Notes under the pieces: model-generated
Told to the model about the DNA's origin: nothing
The model's input: only the letters and a program-made list of their open reading frames with translations
Databases searched by the model: none
Made by a program: the position numbers and the translations under genes
From: Ruegeria atlantica
Lineage (GTDB): Bacteria; Pseudomonadota; Alphaproteobacteria; Rhodobacterales; Rhodobacteraceae
DNA length: 64,000 bases
Direction of reading: 5' to 3'
Assembly: GCF_013033965.1 (NCBI RefSeq)
Contig: NZ_WQFE01000006.1
Location: forward strand, 176,632 to 240,631
Shown here: in pieces, positions 45,991-55,050 of the stretch
How positions within the stretch are numbered: the first letter of the stretch is position 1
How the letters are laid out: each line of letters starts with the position of its first letter

Positions 45991-47826
45991 ATGGAAACCA
46001 GACAATCGGTATTCGATGGCGGGCTCTACGAACTGACAAAAACGGTAATCGAGACCGAAACTCTTTTTTCAGATACGTTCCTCGACGAACCACCCGCAAC
46101 GATGCAGCTAGCCCAAACGCCCGTGCCGAAAGGCCGCCAGGCGAATGTCAGTCGGACCGCCATTCTACCCCGTGAGACATTGACGGTAAAACTTGTTTTC
46201 GATGGTTCAGCGCATCGGCAGGTTGTAGATGAACTGGACAATATTGGCGGCAAAATCGTTTCGCGCGGCCCAAATGTCGTACTGGCCAATATCCCCAAAG
46301 AAAACATAGCTGAACTCGATAGAATTCCTGGCCTGCGGCGTGCCGAGCTCAGCCGCAAGCTGCACATGCTTCTTGACGAGGCGCGCGGCCCGGCGACACG
46401 CGCCGACATCGCCGCGGCCAGCCATCCAACACTTACCGGCTACAACGTCGTCGTCGGGATTGTCGACAGTGGTGTCGATTGGACCCATCCGGATTTTCAA
46501 AGTGGTCCTAATGACAGTCGGCTTGAAATGTTCATCCATGCGAGGCGCGATCAGGCCAGCGATCAGGACATCTTTGATGTATTCGACAAAAGCCAGATTG
46601 ACAACGCTCTCGCCGGCGGCGTTGGTGTTCCACAAGGCGATCTCAACGGTCACGGCACACATTGCTTGTCGATTGCTGCTGGCAATGGCCGCGCCTCGAA
46701 CGGCGCCCAATTTCGAGGTGTCGCACCGCGAGCAACCTTGATGGGCGTGCGGTCGGACTCATTGTTTGACACTCACACGATTGAAGGAATCCGGCGTATT
46801 TTTGACGCCGCTGGAGACCGCCCAGCCGTAGTGAACCTGTCGCTTGGCGGCCACATCGGTCCGCATGACGGGACAAGTGCGCTGGAGAATGTTATTTCCA
46901 AGGAAAGCGGGCCTGGCCGGATCGTAGTCGTGGCGGCCGGCAACGAAGCACAGGACCGCATCCACTTTCGGGGTGTACTGATTGAAGGTGCTGCGCTCGA
47001 TATCGAGTTTACCATTCGCGATTCTCCTCAATGGATCGACATATGGATTCCACGCGGAGACGAGGTTGATGCCTCGGTAGTCGACCCGGACGGGAGCCAA
47101 ATTGCCCTAAACGGCCAACTTCAAGAATCAAGTGCGGGCCAGTTCATTGGGGATATGCGACAGGATCAATTCAACGGCGACACAAACCTGTTCTTCGCGG
47201 TCGGAGCTCTACAGCGAAACCGCCGCTGGACAATCCGACTGTACGCGACACGGGTTATTCAAGGCGAGGTCCACGCATGGGGACATACAGCTGATTTCGA
47301 CAACGCTCGGAACATCTTCATGTCGCAGAATTCACCCCTCTACTCGATTGGCATGCCAGCGTCGGAAGAGCGCGCGATCTCGGTCAGCTCCTTCGTCAGC
47401 CGCGCTTCGATCTTGCCAGGCGGTTCGTCTGTTCCCGGGCTTTCAGTAGGGCAAATTTCACCATTTTCAAGCAACGGACCCACGCGAACAGGCGTACAGC
47501 GCCCAACTATCGCTGGCCCGGGGCAGCATGTGGTCGCCGCATTGGCCAGCAACAGCTCGATGGCAACCGATCCAAGATATGCGTCGCGGCGCCTGCCTGG
47601 AAACAATTATATCTCCATCCAGGGCACCAGCATGGCGACCCCTTTCCTGACCGGCGTGATAGCGCTTATGTTGCAACAGGAACCCAATCTTACACCAGAG
47701 GACGTGCAGTTGCGGCTGCGGGCCACGGGTCAGCGCGACGACGATACCGGCGCTGTGTGGAACCCAGCTTTTGGTTACGGCAAAGTCGATGTCGAAGGGC
47801 TCTTGAACTACTCGGTGGTCACCTAA
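45991..47826 (+). CDS. S8 family (subtilisin-like) serine protease
   Basis: A 611-residue protein starting METRQSVFDGGLYEL, with GGAGG 12 nt upstream. No signal peptide is visible at this start; a longer in-frame start at 45928 would add a hydrophobic stretch (VFLLFCFSW), which is worth noting. Residues about 50-120 form an I9-like prodomain (LTVKLVFDGSAHRQVVDELDNIGG). The catalytic triad is intact: D159 (GIVDSGVDWTHPDF), H221 (LNGHGTHCLS) and S547 (QGTSMATPF), with the oxyanion Asn in AAGNEA. An insertion of about 150 residues between the Asn and Ser blocks looks beta-rich, like a jelly roll. A stand-alone prodomain-like gene follows after 14 nt. Confidence 0.92.
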   Translation: METRQSVFDGGLYELTKTVIETETLFSDTFLDEPPATMQLAQTPVPKGRQANVSRTAILPRETLTVKLVFDGSAHRQVVDELDNIGGKIVSRGPNVVLANIPKENIAELDRIPGLRRAELSRKLHMLLDEARGPATRADIAAASHPTLTGYNVVVGIVDSGVDWTHPDFQSGPNDSRLEMFIHARRDQASDQDIFDVFDKSQIDNALAGGVGVPQGDLNGHGTHCLSIAAGNGRASNGAQFRGVAPRATLMGVRSDSLFDTHTIEGIRRIFDAAGDRPAVVNLSLGGHIGPHDGTSALENVISKESGPGRIVVVAAGNEAQDRIHFRGVLIEGAALDIEFTIRDSPQWIDIWIPRGDEVDASVVDPDGSQIALNGQLQESSAGQFIGDMRQDQFNGDTNLFFAVGALQRNRRWTIRLYATRVIQGEVHAWGHTADFDNARNIFMSQNSPLYSIGMPASEERAISVSSFVSRASILPGGSSVPGLSVGQISPFSSNGPTRTGVQRPTIAGPGQHVVAALASNSSMATDPRYASRRLPGNNYISIQGTSMATPFLTGVIALMLQQEPNLTPEDVQLRLRATGQRDDDTGAVWNPAFGYGKVDVEGLLNYSVVT

Positions 47827-47840
47827 ACCTTGAGAGTAAT

Positions 47841-48185
47841 ATGACAGACAAAGGCGAAAACCCAAAGTCGAACAAGCTTCCGGCCAGTCTGACTGCTTGG
47901 GCGGAAAGTGGGGATCCGAACGAGACACAAACCTTGATTTTTCGGATCGCTCCGAACACCGACCCGGATAGCGTTTGCGATAAGCTCGACAAGCTGGAGG
48001 TCGTTGTGACCAGTGCCGGACCGGCGGCGATAGTTGGCGCAGTCTCGCGCCTCAACCTACCGCGCGTAGCTGACATAGACGAAGTCGTGAGTATAGACAC
48101 CTCCAGGCGCCTATCGCCAAAGGCAGATGGAAACCCGGCTGACCTTTTGTCGCCAAAGCGGGGAAAGGGGTTTCGCCTACCTTAA
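47841..48185 (+). CDS. Stand-alone I9-prodomain-like protein (putative S8 protease inhibitor or chaperone)
   Basis: A 114-residue protein starting MTDKGENPKSNKLPAS, 14 nt after the S8 protease stop and with GAG before the ATG. Its central part (TQTLIFRIAPNTDPDSVCDKLDKLEVVVTSAGPAAIVGAVSRLNLPRVADIDEVVSIDTSRRL, here divided over residues 38-100) follows the same strand-helix-strand-strand-helix-strand pattern as the prodomain of the adjacent protease. In that prodomain a VDELDNIGGKIVSRGPNVVLANIPKENIAELDRI run ends similarly just before the catalytic domain. I infer an inhibitor or folding chaperone for the neighbour. No signal peptide is seen. Confidence 0.7.
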   Translation: MTDKGENPKSNKLPASLTAWAESGDPNETQTLIFRIAPNTDPDSVCDKLDKLEVVVTSAGPAAIVGAVSRLNLPRVADIDEVVSIDTSRRLSPKADGNPADLLSPKRGKGFRLP

Positions 48186-48468
48186 GGAAAAGTATCTCAC
48201 ATCAAAGCCCTAGTTTGTGTCCCGTATCTGCCTTCATCTGTGGAGCTGACTGGACGCCAAGACGCTACAAATTTCACGGCGCTCGCCTAGGACGACCCAA
48301 AGCCGACTTTCAGTGCGGCGTTGCGAAGCTGCGAAGGCACACCGCATTCACTAAGCCCGGACTAACAACGGCCACAAATTCCAAGTTGAGTTTCGGTCAA
48401 TCCGCAGCAGCTGACAGGAATGCGACCGGCTTTGTTTATTAGCCTGTCACGATTTGAACATACACCCC

Positions 48469-50160
48469 CTATCGGCATCGATTGGGCCGACCGTTGTTTC
48501 GCGCAACCTGATTGCCCCACCGCAGCAGATTGACGTTGCAATCGTCCCGGTCGATCAGAACTTCGATTAGGCACAGACCATCATGATCCATAGCCGTTTC
48601 GATCGCCTTGTCCAACTCGCCTTCTGTTGTCACCTTACATCCCCAGGCGCTGCCCTCCCCGGCGCTGAACACGTCGATCAGGCCCGCATAATCCCAGTTC
48701 TTGATGGTGTTGTAAGGCCCGTCGTGGATTTCGACTTCGATCGTATAACCGCCGTTGTTGATGAGGAAAATAATCGGCTTTGCGTTATACCGGATCATGG
48801 TCGAAACCTCTTGGACGGTTAGTTGAAACGAACCGTCACCGATGCATGAGATTAGTCGGCGCCCGGCATTGCCCAACGCGTATCCCAGCGATGCACCGAC
48901 AGACCAGCCAATGGACCCGTATTGCATTTGTATCTCGAAACGGCTCCCTTCGGGCAAGGTGATCTCCATCCCGTTGAACCATGAGTCCCCCGTCTCAACG
49001 AGCAGCGTGCTATGTTTGTCCAACATCTTCTGAACACGGGCAAACAGTTGCCGAACCGTCAGCGCCGTTTCGGGCACTCCGGGCTCGGGTAGGCTTTGCG
49101 GAGTTCTGACACGTTCAAATGTCGTGACCGCGCCATCATTCGGCGTCAGCTTGTCCGCCAGCGCATCCAGAAACTCGTCCATACGAACGTTGCTGAAATG
49201 GGTGTCACCCAAAAGAACAGAGGTCGGATGAACCATAACTGCTTTGCCGGGATCAAAACCAAGCTGGTGGCCGGTAGTGGTATAGTCGGTGAAAACGGGG
49301 CCGACAAACAACAGCCCGTCCGCGGCATCGACAATCTCTCCACAGCCCGGTGTGCTTACAGGTCCCCAATAAATCCCCATAAAGTTTTCATTTGCTTCAT
49401 TCAAAAAGCTTTTGGCATTGGGCATGGATGCCTGTGCATATTCACAGGTGGCAGCAAGCCCGCGCAACGCAGTCTCTGCCTGACCCGCGCGGGTTTTGCT
49501 TCCGGCGATCAGCACTGGGCGCACTGCGGCGTTCAGAAATTCCGAAACCTGCGCCACAGCGGTTGCCAGAGTGTTCGGATCACTGCTGGATCGTCTCGCA
49601 AAACTGCGCGGCACGGGCGCTGATGTGGGCGCACCGGCTATGTTTGAGGCGATTTCGATGTAAACCGGTTTGCGCCGAAGCATTGCGGTGTCGATCGCCC
49701 GGTCGATTGCCACAGGGGCAAGGGACGGATGATGAATCGTGACGGCCTCGGCCGTGACACGGGCAAAGATCTCGCGCTGATAGTCGTAGTCAACCTCTCC
49801 CAGCGTGTGATGCAGATATTCCCACTCAGCCTCAGAATTCGTGTTTGGCCCTCCGGAAATAGCGATCAATGGAAGATCTTCGGCATAAGCGCCCGCAACA
49901 GCATTCAAAAGGCTCAATCCACCGACCGAATAGGTCACAACCGCCGCGGACGGCCCTCCTGTCGCACGGGCGTATCCGTCTGCTGCATAGCCTGCATTGA
50001 GCTCGTTGCAGCAACTGACCATGTGCAGATCCCGGTTACACAGCAATTCATCCAGAAGAACCAGGTTATAGTCACCCGGGACCACAAAGTACTCTACGAT
50101 CCCAGCTTCTTGCAGTCTTTTTGCCAGGTATGATCCGACGGTCCAGCATTCTGTTGCCAT
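48469..50160 (-). CDS. pdc: Pyruvate decarboxylase (thiamine diphosphate-dependent)
   Basis: A 563-residue ThDP enzyme starting MATECWTVGSYLAKRL. It follows Zymomonas mobilis Pdc closely: VPGDYNLVLLDELL (catalytic Asp, D30), CCNELNAGYAADGYARA (E53, ThDP activation), LHHTLGEVDY (paired His at 117-118), ETGDSWFNG, the ThDP motif GDGSFQLTVQEV near 441, and GYTIEVEIHDGPYNTIKNWDYAGL with the active-site Glu near 475. All five catalytic positions known from Pdc are kept, which separates it from acetolactate synthase and from most bacterial keto-acid decarboxylases. The product from pyruvate would be acetaldehyde and CO2. No alcohol or acetaldehyde dehydrogenase lies next to it. Confidence 0.88.
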   Translation of the reverse strand: MATECWTVGSYLAKRLQEAGIVEYFVVPGDYNLVLLDELLCNRDLHMVSCCNELNAGYAADGYARATGGPSAAVVTYSVGGLSLLNAVAGAYAEDLPLIAISGGPNTNSEAEWEYLHHTLGEVDYDYQREIFARVTAEAVTIHHPSLAPVAIDRAIDTAMLRRKPVYIEIASNIAGAPTSAPVPRSFARRSSSDPNTLATAVAQVSEFLNAAVRPVLIAGSKTRAGQAETALRGLAATCEYAQASMPNAKSFLNEANENFMGIYWGPVSTPGCGEIVDAADGLLFVGPVFTDYTTTGHQLGFDPGKAVMVHPTSVLLGDTHFSNVRMDEFLDALADKLTPNDGAVTTFERVRTPQSLPEPGVPETALTVRQLFARVQKMLDKHSTLLVETGDSWFNGMEITLPEGSRFEIQMQYGSIGWSVGASLGYALGNAGRRLISCIGDGSFQLTVQEVSTMIRYNAKPIIFLINNGGYTIEVEIHDGPYNTIKNWDYAGLIDVFSAGEGSAWGCKVTTEGELDKAIETAMDHDGLCLIEVLIDRDDCNVNLLRWGNQVARNNGRPNRCR

Positions 50161-50363
50161 GCCATTGTTCCAATGCAAATTGAATAAAACTGCACACATC
50201 CTATTTCCGAAAGCTGGTTTTGCAAAACCTAGAGTATTGGGAGTGTCTTCAAATTTGAAAAGTTGGCATCCGAAAGCTATCCTAGACTAGAATGACACCC
50301 CTTCTTGGGACTCACGCCCGACTTCCGTGCAAGCGCACCATCAATGCCGCCTCCGTTTTGCTG

Positions 50364-50693
50364 TCAGGCTCGTGACACCCCAAACCTGCCGGCCTGCGCA
50401 CGAGTGACCAGTCTGGCGGCGTATCTCTCAAACAATGCGTTCATCTCGAACAGCAGTGCTTGTCCACCAATAGCTCCAGCAGTGGTTTTCTGATGCCGGT
50501 CTGTGAGAAGCAGTTGAGCAAAAAACTCGCCCCACCGCTGACGTGCCCGTTCAAAAGTGGCCTGGTCCGATCGCAATGCATGGACGTAACCCTCAGTCAC
50601 ATCCGCATAAGCAAAGCCAATTTCACGCAGCATTCGTTTGTCGTCGGCGGCCGTTGCAAGCGTGTCACGGCGCCAAGCATAGCCTATAAGTTT
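50364..50693 (-). pseudogene. Fragment of McrC-family restriction protein
   Basis: A minus-strand open frame of about 108 residues reads ...LREIGFAYADVTEGYVHALRS, then ARQRWGEFFAQLLL and GQALLFEMNALFERYAARLVTRAQ. This matches the middle of McrC proteins (RELLxxFxDVxD...FALLFDMNALFEEYVxxLL). The N-terminal domain and the C-terminal nuclease-like region are missing, a stop lies just upstream at 50694, and no mcrB is present. It is a relic of an McrBC-type methyl-directed restriction system. It abuts the 3' end of the M16-like gene. Confidence 0.7.
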
Positions 50694-52072
50694 TCAGCTT
50701 TGGAAAGAACATCCAGGCAAAACCTTAAGGGAGTGCTTTTCGGCAGCGAGCAGTAACCTTTTGTAGGCAAGATGTCCGAAGGTGAACTTCCACCTCCGAT
50801 CAGTATAAGGAGGAAATCCTCCAAAGGCGGCAAAAGCTCATTTGAGTTTGCTGCCGTCTCCTCCAACGACAGTGATTGAAACACGCCAAAAAGCGGAATT
50901 TCGATAGTGCCGTCGGTGCCCTCGGGATATTCGTGCAGGTATTGTCGCGCTCCCCAGACAGGTTCAGTGAAAAAGTCGCGATAGTAAGCCCGGTCCAACT
51001 GACTGAACTGAATCCCCAAACCTTCTTGTTCAATTTTCCCGCTGCGGACACTCTGGTAAATGTCCCTTATTTTCTCATAGACTTCAGGCCATCTCACGGC
51101 CTCAACTGTGGCGCTTAGTGAGATAATCGCCTTTTTCTTTCCCATGACAACGAAGTCCGAGCGTGGATCGTAAGCCGCGCGCATTTCCTGGCGGATAATA
51201 CGAAACATCTCGGATCCTTGATTAGCACCGATGTAATCCACCAAGACATTTGTCCCAATCTGTTCAGTCTCATCTGCAAACTTTTCAGCTTTGACAAAAA
51301 GGATCAGCATCTCGGTAGAGTCAGGATCGGCAAAGTGAATGACACCCTTCGGAAGGGTGAAATCTTCCTCATTGGCGCCAAACAACGCATCAGCCCATCT
51401 TGCGAAAGGCAATTCCCACTTACCCTTCGGGCGGGGAAGCTTGTTGACCAATCGAAGAGTGCGGCGTTCTACTTCTTGATCTCCGGATCGTAGAATTGCC
51501 TGAATGGGCCGGCCAAAACGAAACTCGCCATCCCCCACTTCAGCAACTGCGTCGCCAGGTTCGTACTCCAGGAAATGCGCCACTTCCTTCAGAACATCTT
51601 CTGGCCTTCTGGTTCTGGTAGACTTGATAGAGCTGGAATGCTGCAGCTCTCTTGCATACCAGCCGTCCGAGTATTCCGGCTCAAGCAAGAGATTTTCGAG
51701 GTGTATGATGGTCTCTGGAAAGACTTCGTTTGGCGCCGAAACAGTGAGCATCAGACTATGGCGACTTGTTTCAACGAAATGCTTGATCCCCTTCAACTGC
51801 CTGTATTCAGCAATTTTGTAGGAAGAACGGCTTGATGTTCCTCCGGAAACTACGCTTGCGAGACCGGCACGTAATGCGGCCACCCGATCCTTTGTCGGTC
51901 GATCAATCGGCCAAACCAGAGAGAGTTCTGAAATGCCGTTTCTCAGAGGCTCCAGATAAGTAATTTTCGCATCACCGGTCGTTGCAATCAATTCTGCTCG
52001 GGCCTGCTGCGCTGACAACAGGCTGAGGACCATTAAGAGAGAGGAAATGAACTGGCCTTTGAGTGTTTGCAT
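50684..52072 (-). CDS. M16-like peptidase homologue lacking the zinc motif
   Basis: A 462-residue protein starting MQTLKGQFISSLLMVLSLLSAQQARA, a Sec signal peptide with cleavage after ARA. The rest has the two-halved layout of M16 (pitrilysin-like) proteins, but the region where HxxEH should stand reads SVVSGGTSSRSSYKI, with no zinc ligands. It begins one base after the stop of the active M16 gene and is probably its non-catalytic partner, as in bacterial M16B heterodimers. The complex should sit in the periplasm. A Ser/Arg-rich stretch occupies the place of the metal motif. The upstream open frame to 52147 was not used because the signal peptide begins at 52072. Confidence 0.82.
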   Translation of the reverse strand: MQTLKGQFISSLLMVLSLLSAQQARAELIATTGDAKITYLEPLRNGISELSLVWPIDRPTKDRVAALRAGLASVVSGGTSSRSSYKIAEYRQLKGIKHFVETSRHSLMLTVSAPNEVFPETIIHLENLLLEPEYSDGWYARELQHSSSIKSTRTRRPEDVLKEVAHFLEYEPGDAVAEVGDGEFRFGRPIQAILRSGDQEVERRTLRLVNKLPRPKGKWELPFARWADALFGANEEDFTLPKGVIHFADPDSTEMLILFVKAEKFADETEQIGTNVLVDYIGANQGSEMFRIIRQEMRAAYDPRSDFVVMGKKKAIISLSATVEAVRWPEVYEKIRDIYQSVRSGKIEQEGLGIQFSQLDRAYYRDFFTEPVWGARQYLHEYPEGTDGTIEIPLFGVFQSLSLEETAANSNELLPPLEDFLLILIGGGSSPSDILPTKGYCSLPKSTPLRFCLDVLSKAENL

Positions 52073-52073
52073 G

Positions 52074-53366
52074 TTAATCTGCTTTTTCGGCCAACACGAC
52101 AGATGTGGCCGATGGCTTGATGATCTTTTCCGCAAAATCAATAACATCCTGATCTGTCGTTTCGTTCAAGATGTCGATAAATACCGACGGGCTGACAGGG
52201 GGGAAGCCATCAGAAGCCACATTCGTCAGGAATGATAGAAAAGCTACGGGTCGGCGCGCGGCATTCCGGGCTCCAACGACCTGCGTCTGGCGCGCTTGAT
52301 TGATCTCATCCCTGGTGATCGGTTCGTTCAACAAATTGGCCAGAGTCTCTGCCAGATGACTGTGCGCCATGTCCAAGCTGAAGCCGGGCATCAGGTGCAA
52401 ATCTATGGTAAGTTCCAGATCAGCGTTCTTGGCAAAAAACCAGTCAGCGTCGACGCTGAAGATACGCTCGTCTTGATAGTACAGGGCCTTATAAAGCCTT
52501 TCGTTCAAAATATCGGTGGTGATAAAAAATGCGCCCTGCATATCGATGCTGGTTGATCGATTTTCGAAGTCCACGAATTTCGCAAATTGCACTGTGTCAT
52601 GCGCCAACTTGTCCGACCGAATGCGTTCAACAAACCTAAGCTCAGGATCTGGTTTGTGGTCTAACCAGCGTTTATGAGGGGCCTCAGAAGGTTCTGTGTC
52701 CCCAAATATTCGCGCTACGAGTTCTTCGGCTTTACCAGGTTCAATTTTTCCCGATACGATTAACGTCACATTGGATGGCGTATAGTGTGTTTCGTGAAAC
52801 TGATAGGCCTTCTCAAGGTTCAAATTGGGAAGATCTTTAATGGTGTTGTTTGCCCGGCCGCGTAGAGTGCCATAGAGGTTTTGAAGCGCAATTCTTCGGA
52901 GCCAGCGGAGCGGAGACTGCCTTTCGCGCAGCAGAGTTTCACGCTGTACTATATCAATTTCGCTTTTCGCAAATCCTGCAGGCAGTGATGGCGTGTCAAG
53001 AACGGCCCGTGACAACTGCAACAGCATTTCTATGTCAGAAGGCACGCCGGAATTCGTGTACACTGTTGATACGTTGTGCGTTGTCGCATAGATGTCGCGC
53101 TCTCGGGGCTTTCTGAGTATTGTGGCGTCCGCTGAAAACGCGGCCAGATGCTCTGTTAGATGAGCGGTCCCAGATGGTTCCGGATCATCATACGCCCCCG
53201 AAAGAACAATTAGCTGTACGTCCACGCGGTCGAAGTCATCTCTCGGAACCACATAGGCTGCGTATAATCCGCCTTTCTCAGAAAGAGGGATGACGCTCTG
53301 AGCTTGAACAGTTCCGGCAAGCACCAAGAAGTAAAGCGTAAAAAACAATACGACTGCGCGCATCAT
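52074..53366 (-). CDS. M16 family zinc metallopeptidase
   Basis: A 430-residue protein with a signal peptide (MMRAVVLFFTLYFLVLAGTVQAQ). The inverted zinc motif GTAHLTEHLAAF gives H69, E72 and H73, and the distal Glu is probably in SEIDIVQRETLLRERQS (about 143). The C-terminal M16 domain has YTPSNVTLIVSGKIEPGKAEELV. It should be an active periplasmic M16B protease that degrades peptides, forming a heterodimer with the following gene. Tandem ATGs at 53366/53363 make the exact start uncertain by one codon. It begins 298 nt downstream of the ROK regulator gene, with its own promoter presumably in that gap. Confidence 0.9.
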   Translation of the reverse strand: MMRAVVLFFTLYFLVLAGTVQAQSVIPLSEKGGLYAAYVVPRDDFDRVDVQLIVLSGAYDDPEPSGTAHLTEHLAAFSADATILRKPRERDIYATTHNVSTVYTNSGVPSDIEMLLQLSRAVLDTPSLPAGFAKSEIDIVQRETLLRERQSPLRWLRRIALQNLYGTLRGRANNTIKDLPNLNLEKAYQFHETHYTPSNVTLIVSGKIEPGKAEELVARIFGDTEPSEAPHKRWLDHKPDPELRFVERIRSDKLAHDTVQFAKFVDFENRSTSIDMQGAFFITTDILNERLYKALYYQDERIFSVDADWFFAKNADLELTIDLHLMPGFSLDMAHSHLAETLANLLNEPITRDEINQARQTQVVGARNAARRPVAFLSFLTNVASDGFPPVSPSVFIDILNETTDQDVIDFAEKIIKPSATSVVLAEKAD

Positions 53367-53664
53367 AATCCTTTGAACTTTATCACTTCAGCCAAAAGCT
53401 CAGTCATCAAGCATTCAACGAAAGTAGCAATGAATTGCAGAATGCTTGTGGGATACGAGCTGCATATTCAAGATGCCTGTCAAAAACTTGTCGAAGTGTG
53501 TTCGAATCGAGACCAAACATGCCCGGCGAGACCGGTTGCCTCCAGGCGGCTCTGGCGACTTGGGTATTTGCGTTGGTGATTGGTGAACTTTAGTCAGCTG
53601 CAATCTCAAACATCGGGATTGCCGAGTTTTCTGATTAGCATATTTGATCGCGACGCTGCTTCGG

Positions 53665-54882
53665 CTACATCCCAGACAGACCTGCATTGGTGTTTAATAG
53701 AAACTGGCGGAAAATCGGGCTGCTTGCCGCCCCGATGCCACGGGCGTTTTCCCCAACCGCCGCGGCTTCCACGACCGGAGGAATCAATCCGCGCTTGTCC
53801 TGATTAATTAAGTAACGGCGCACCCTTGAAACCAGTTCTTCCCGGACGCCCGGCGGGAACGCGCCATCGATGAAAATCGCCTCAAAGTCGATAACAGCGC
53901 AAATTGAAAGAGCGGCTTTGGCCAATTCCTGTGCGGTCGTTCCGATCCAGGGCTCAACATAGCGCGAAATGTTGCTCCAATCCTGGGGCTTTTTCCACAG
54001 AATGCCGGGATCGACTCCGGCTTCGATCAACCTGTCCTCAAGCAGAAACAGCGAGGCGGTGTCAATCAGTTGCTGACTTTCACCCAATGGACCAGTTGTA
54101 CGCATCGCACCCAAAGCACCGGCATTGCCTTGATTGCCTTCGAACACCGTGCCGTTCAACGCAACTCCACCGCCGATCATCGAGCCTATGAAGAAGTAGA
54201 AATAGTCGCGATACTCAGCCCCTCGACCATAGAGGTGTTCCGCATGACACGCGGCTGTAGCATCGTTGACCACAAAAACCGGCAGATCGCTGAACTTGGC
54301 GACCTCAGAGAAGAAGTTCACGTTTTTCCAAGAGCTGAACTTCTTGGCCGCCTGCCCCGACAGATCGTGCCATTTCCAAAGCTCGAACGGGGTTCCAATA
54401 CCGATCCCGCACACGCGATCGCGAAGTTTCTGCGGCTCATGAGCCAGCAGCGTATTCAGTCCCGATTCCAGAAACCCGAATACGGCTTCGGGATGAGGAT
54501 AGTCGTAGGTGGTAGAAACCTGACGGCGCGGCCTGCCCTTAAAGTCGATCAAAAGCAGGTCGGCACTGCGCCGCCCGATCTTCATCCCAACTGACAGGAT
54601 GCCGTCGGGGTTCAGCTCCATCGGGATCGAGGGCTTTCCCACCTTGCCGCGCAAAGGGGTTCCGCGCTTTAGGATCTCATCCTTTTCCAACTTGCGCAAA
54701 ATGATGGATACGGTCTGAGGAGACAGGCCCGTCAGTCGCGCGACGTCGGCCCCTGCCGCAGGTCCATGCCGTTGTAAAATCGTCAAAATCAGCCGTTCGT
54801 TGTGATCGCGCACACCGCTTTGACTGACCCCTCCGGTTAGAATTTTGAGCGCCTCTTTCTCCATAATCCCGAACATAAACAC
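53665..54882 (-). CDS. frcR: ROK family transcriptional regulator (FrcR-like)
   Basis: A 405-residue ROK (repressor, ORF, kinase) protein. The N-terminal winged helix is at about 25-80 (LTILQRHGPAAGADVARLTGLSPQTVSIILRKLEKDEILKRG). The sugar-kinase-like ROK domain follows with VGMKIGRRSADLLLID, VFVVNDATAACHAEHLYG and GGGVALNGTVFEGNQGNAGALGAM. The usual cysteine zinc cluster of ROK kinases is not obvious. It is divergent from frcBCA, with an AT-rich palindrome between them, so it probably represses the importer until a sugar binds. The start may be the second or third Met (54864). The gene symbol is by context. Confidence 0.85.
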   Translation of the reverse strand: MFMFGIMEKEALKILTGGVSQSGVRDHNERLILTILQRHGPAAGADVARLTGLSPQTVSIILRKLEKDEILKRGTPLRGKVGKPSIPMELNPDGILSVGMKIGRRSADLLLIDFKGRPRRQVSTTYDYPHPEAVFGFLESGLNTLLAHEPQKLRDRVCGIGIGTPFELWKWHDLSGQAAKKFSSWKNVNFFSEVAKFSDLPVFVVNDATAACHAEHLYGRGAEYRDYFYFFIGSMIGGGVALNGTVFEGNQGNAGALGAMRTTGPLGESQQLIDTASLFLLEDRLIEAGVDPGILWKKPQDWSNISRYVEPWIGTTAQELAKAALSICAVIDFEAIFIDGAFPPGVREELVSRVRRYLINQDKRGLIPPVVEAAAVGENARGIGAASSPIFRQFLLNTNAGLSGM

Positions 54883-54916
54883 CTTGTTTTCTTATGAAAA
54901 GACACTCAGGTAAATT

Positions 54917-54937
54917 AATAAATAAACTTTATTTATT
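54917..54937. promoter_or_regulatory. Predicted ROK operator between frcR and frcB
   Basis: A perfect 10-bp inverted repeat around a single C: AATAAATAAA-C-TTTATTTATT. ROK repressors such as NagC and Mlc bind AT-rich TTATTT-type palindromes. It stands 34 nt upstream of frcR and 113 nt upstream of frcB, so one site could serve both promoters. Confidence 0.65.
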
Positions 54938-55050
54938 TATTGACAGAGAGACCAGAATCACAGTTTCTTGAACAAGACCTTCATTGGAGGATGGAGGCGC
55001 ACCTCGCAGGCACGCCGTGCGGGGCGACAACAATTTTCTGGGAGGACAAC

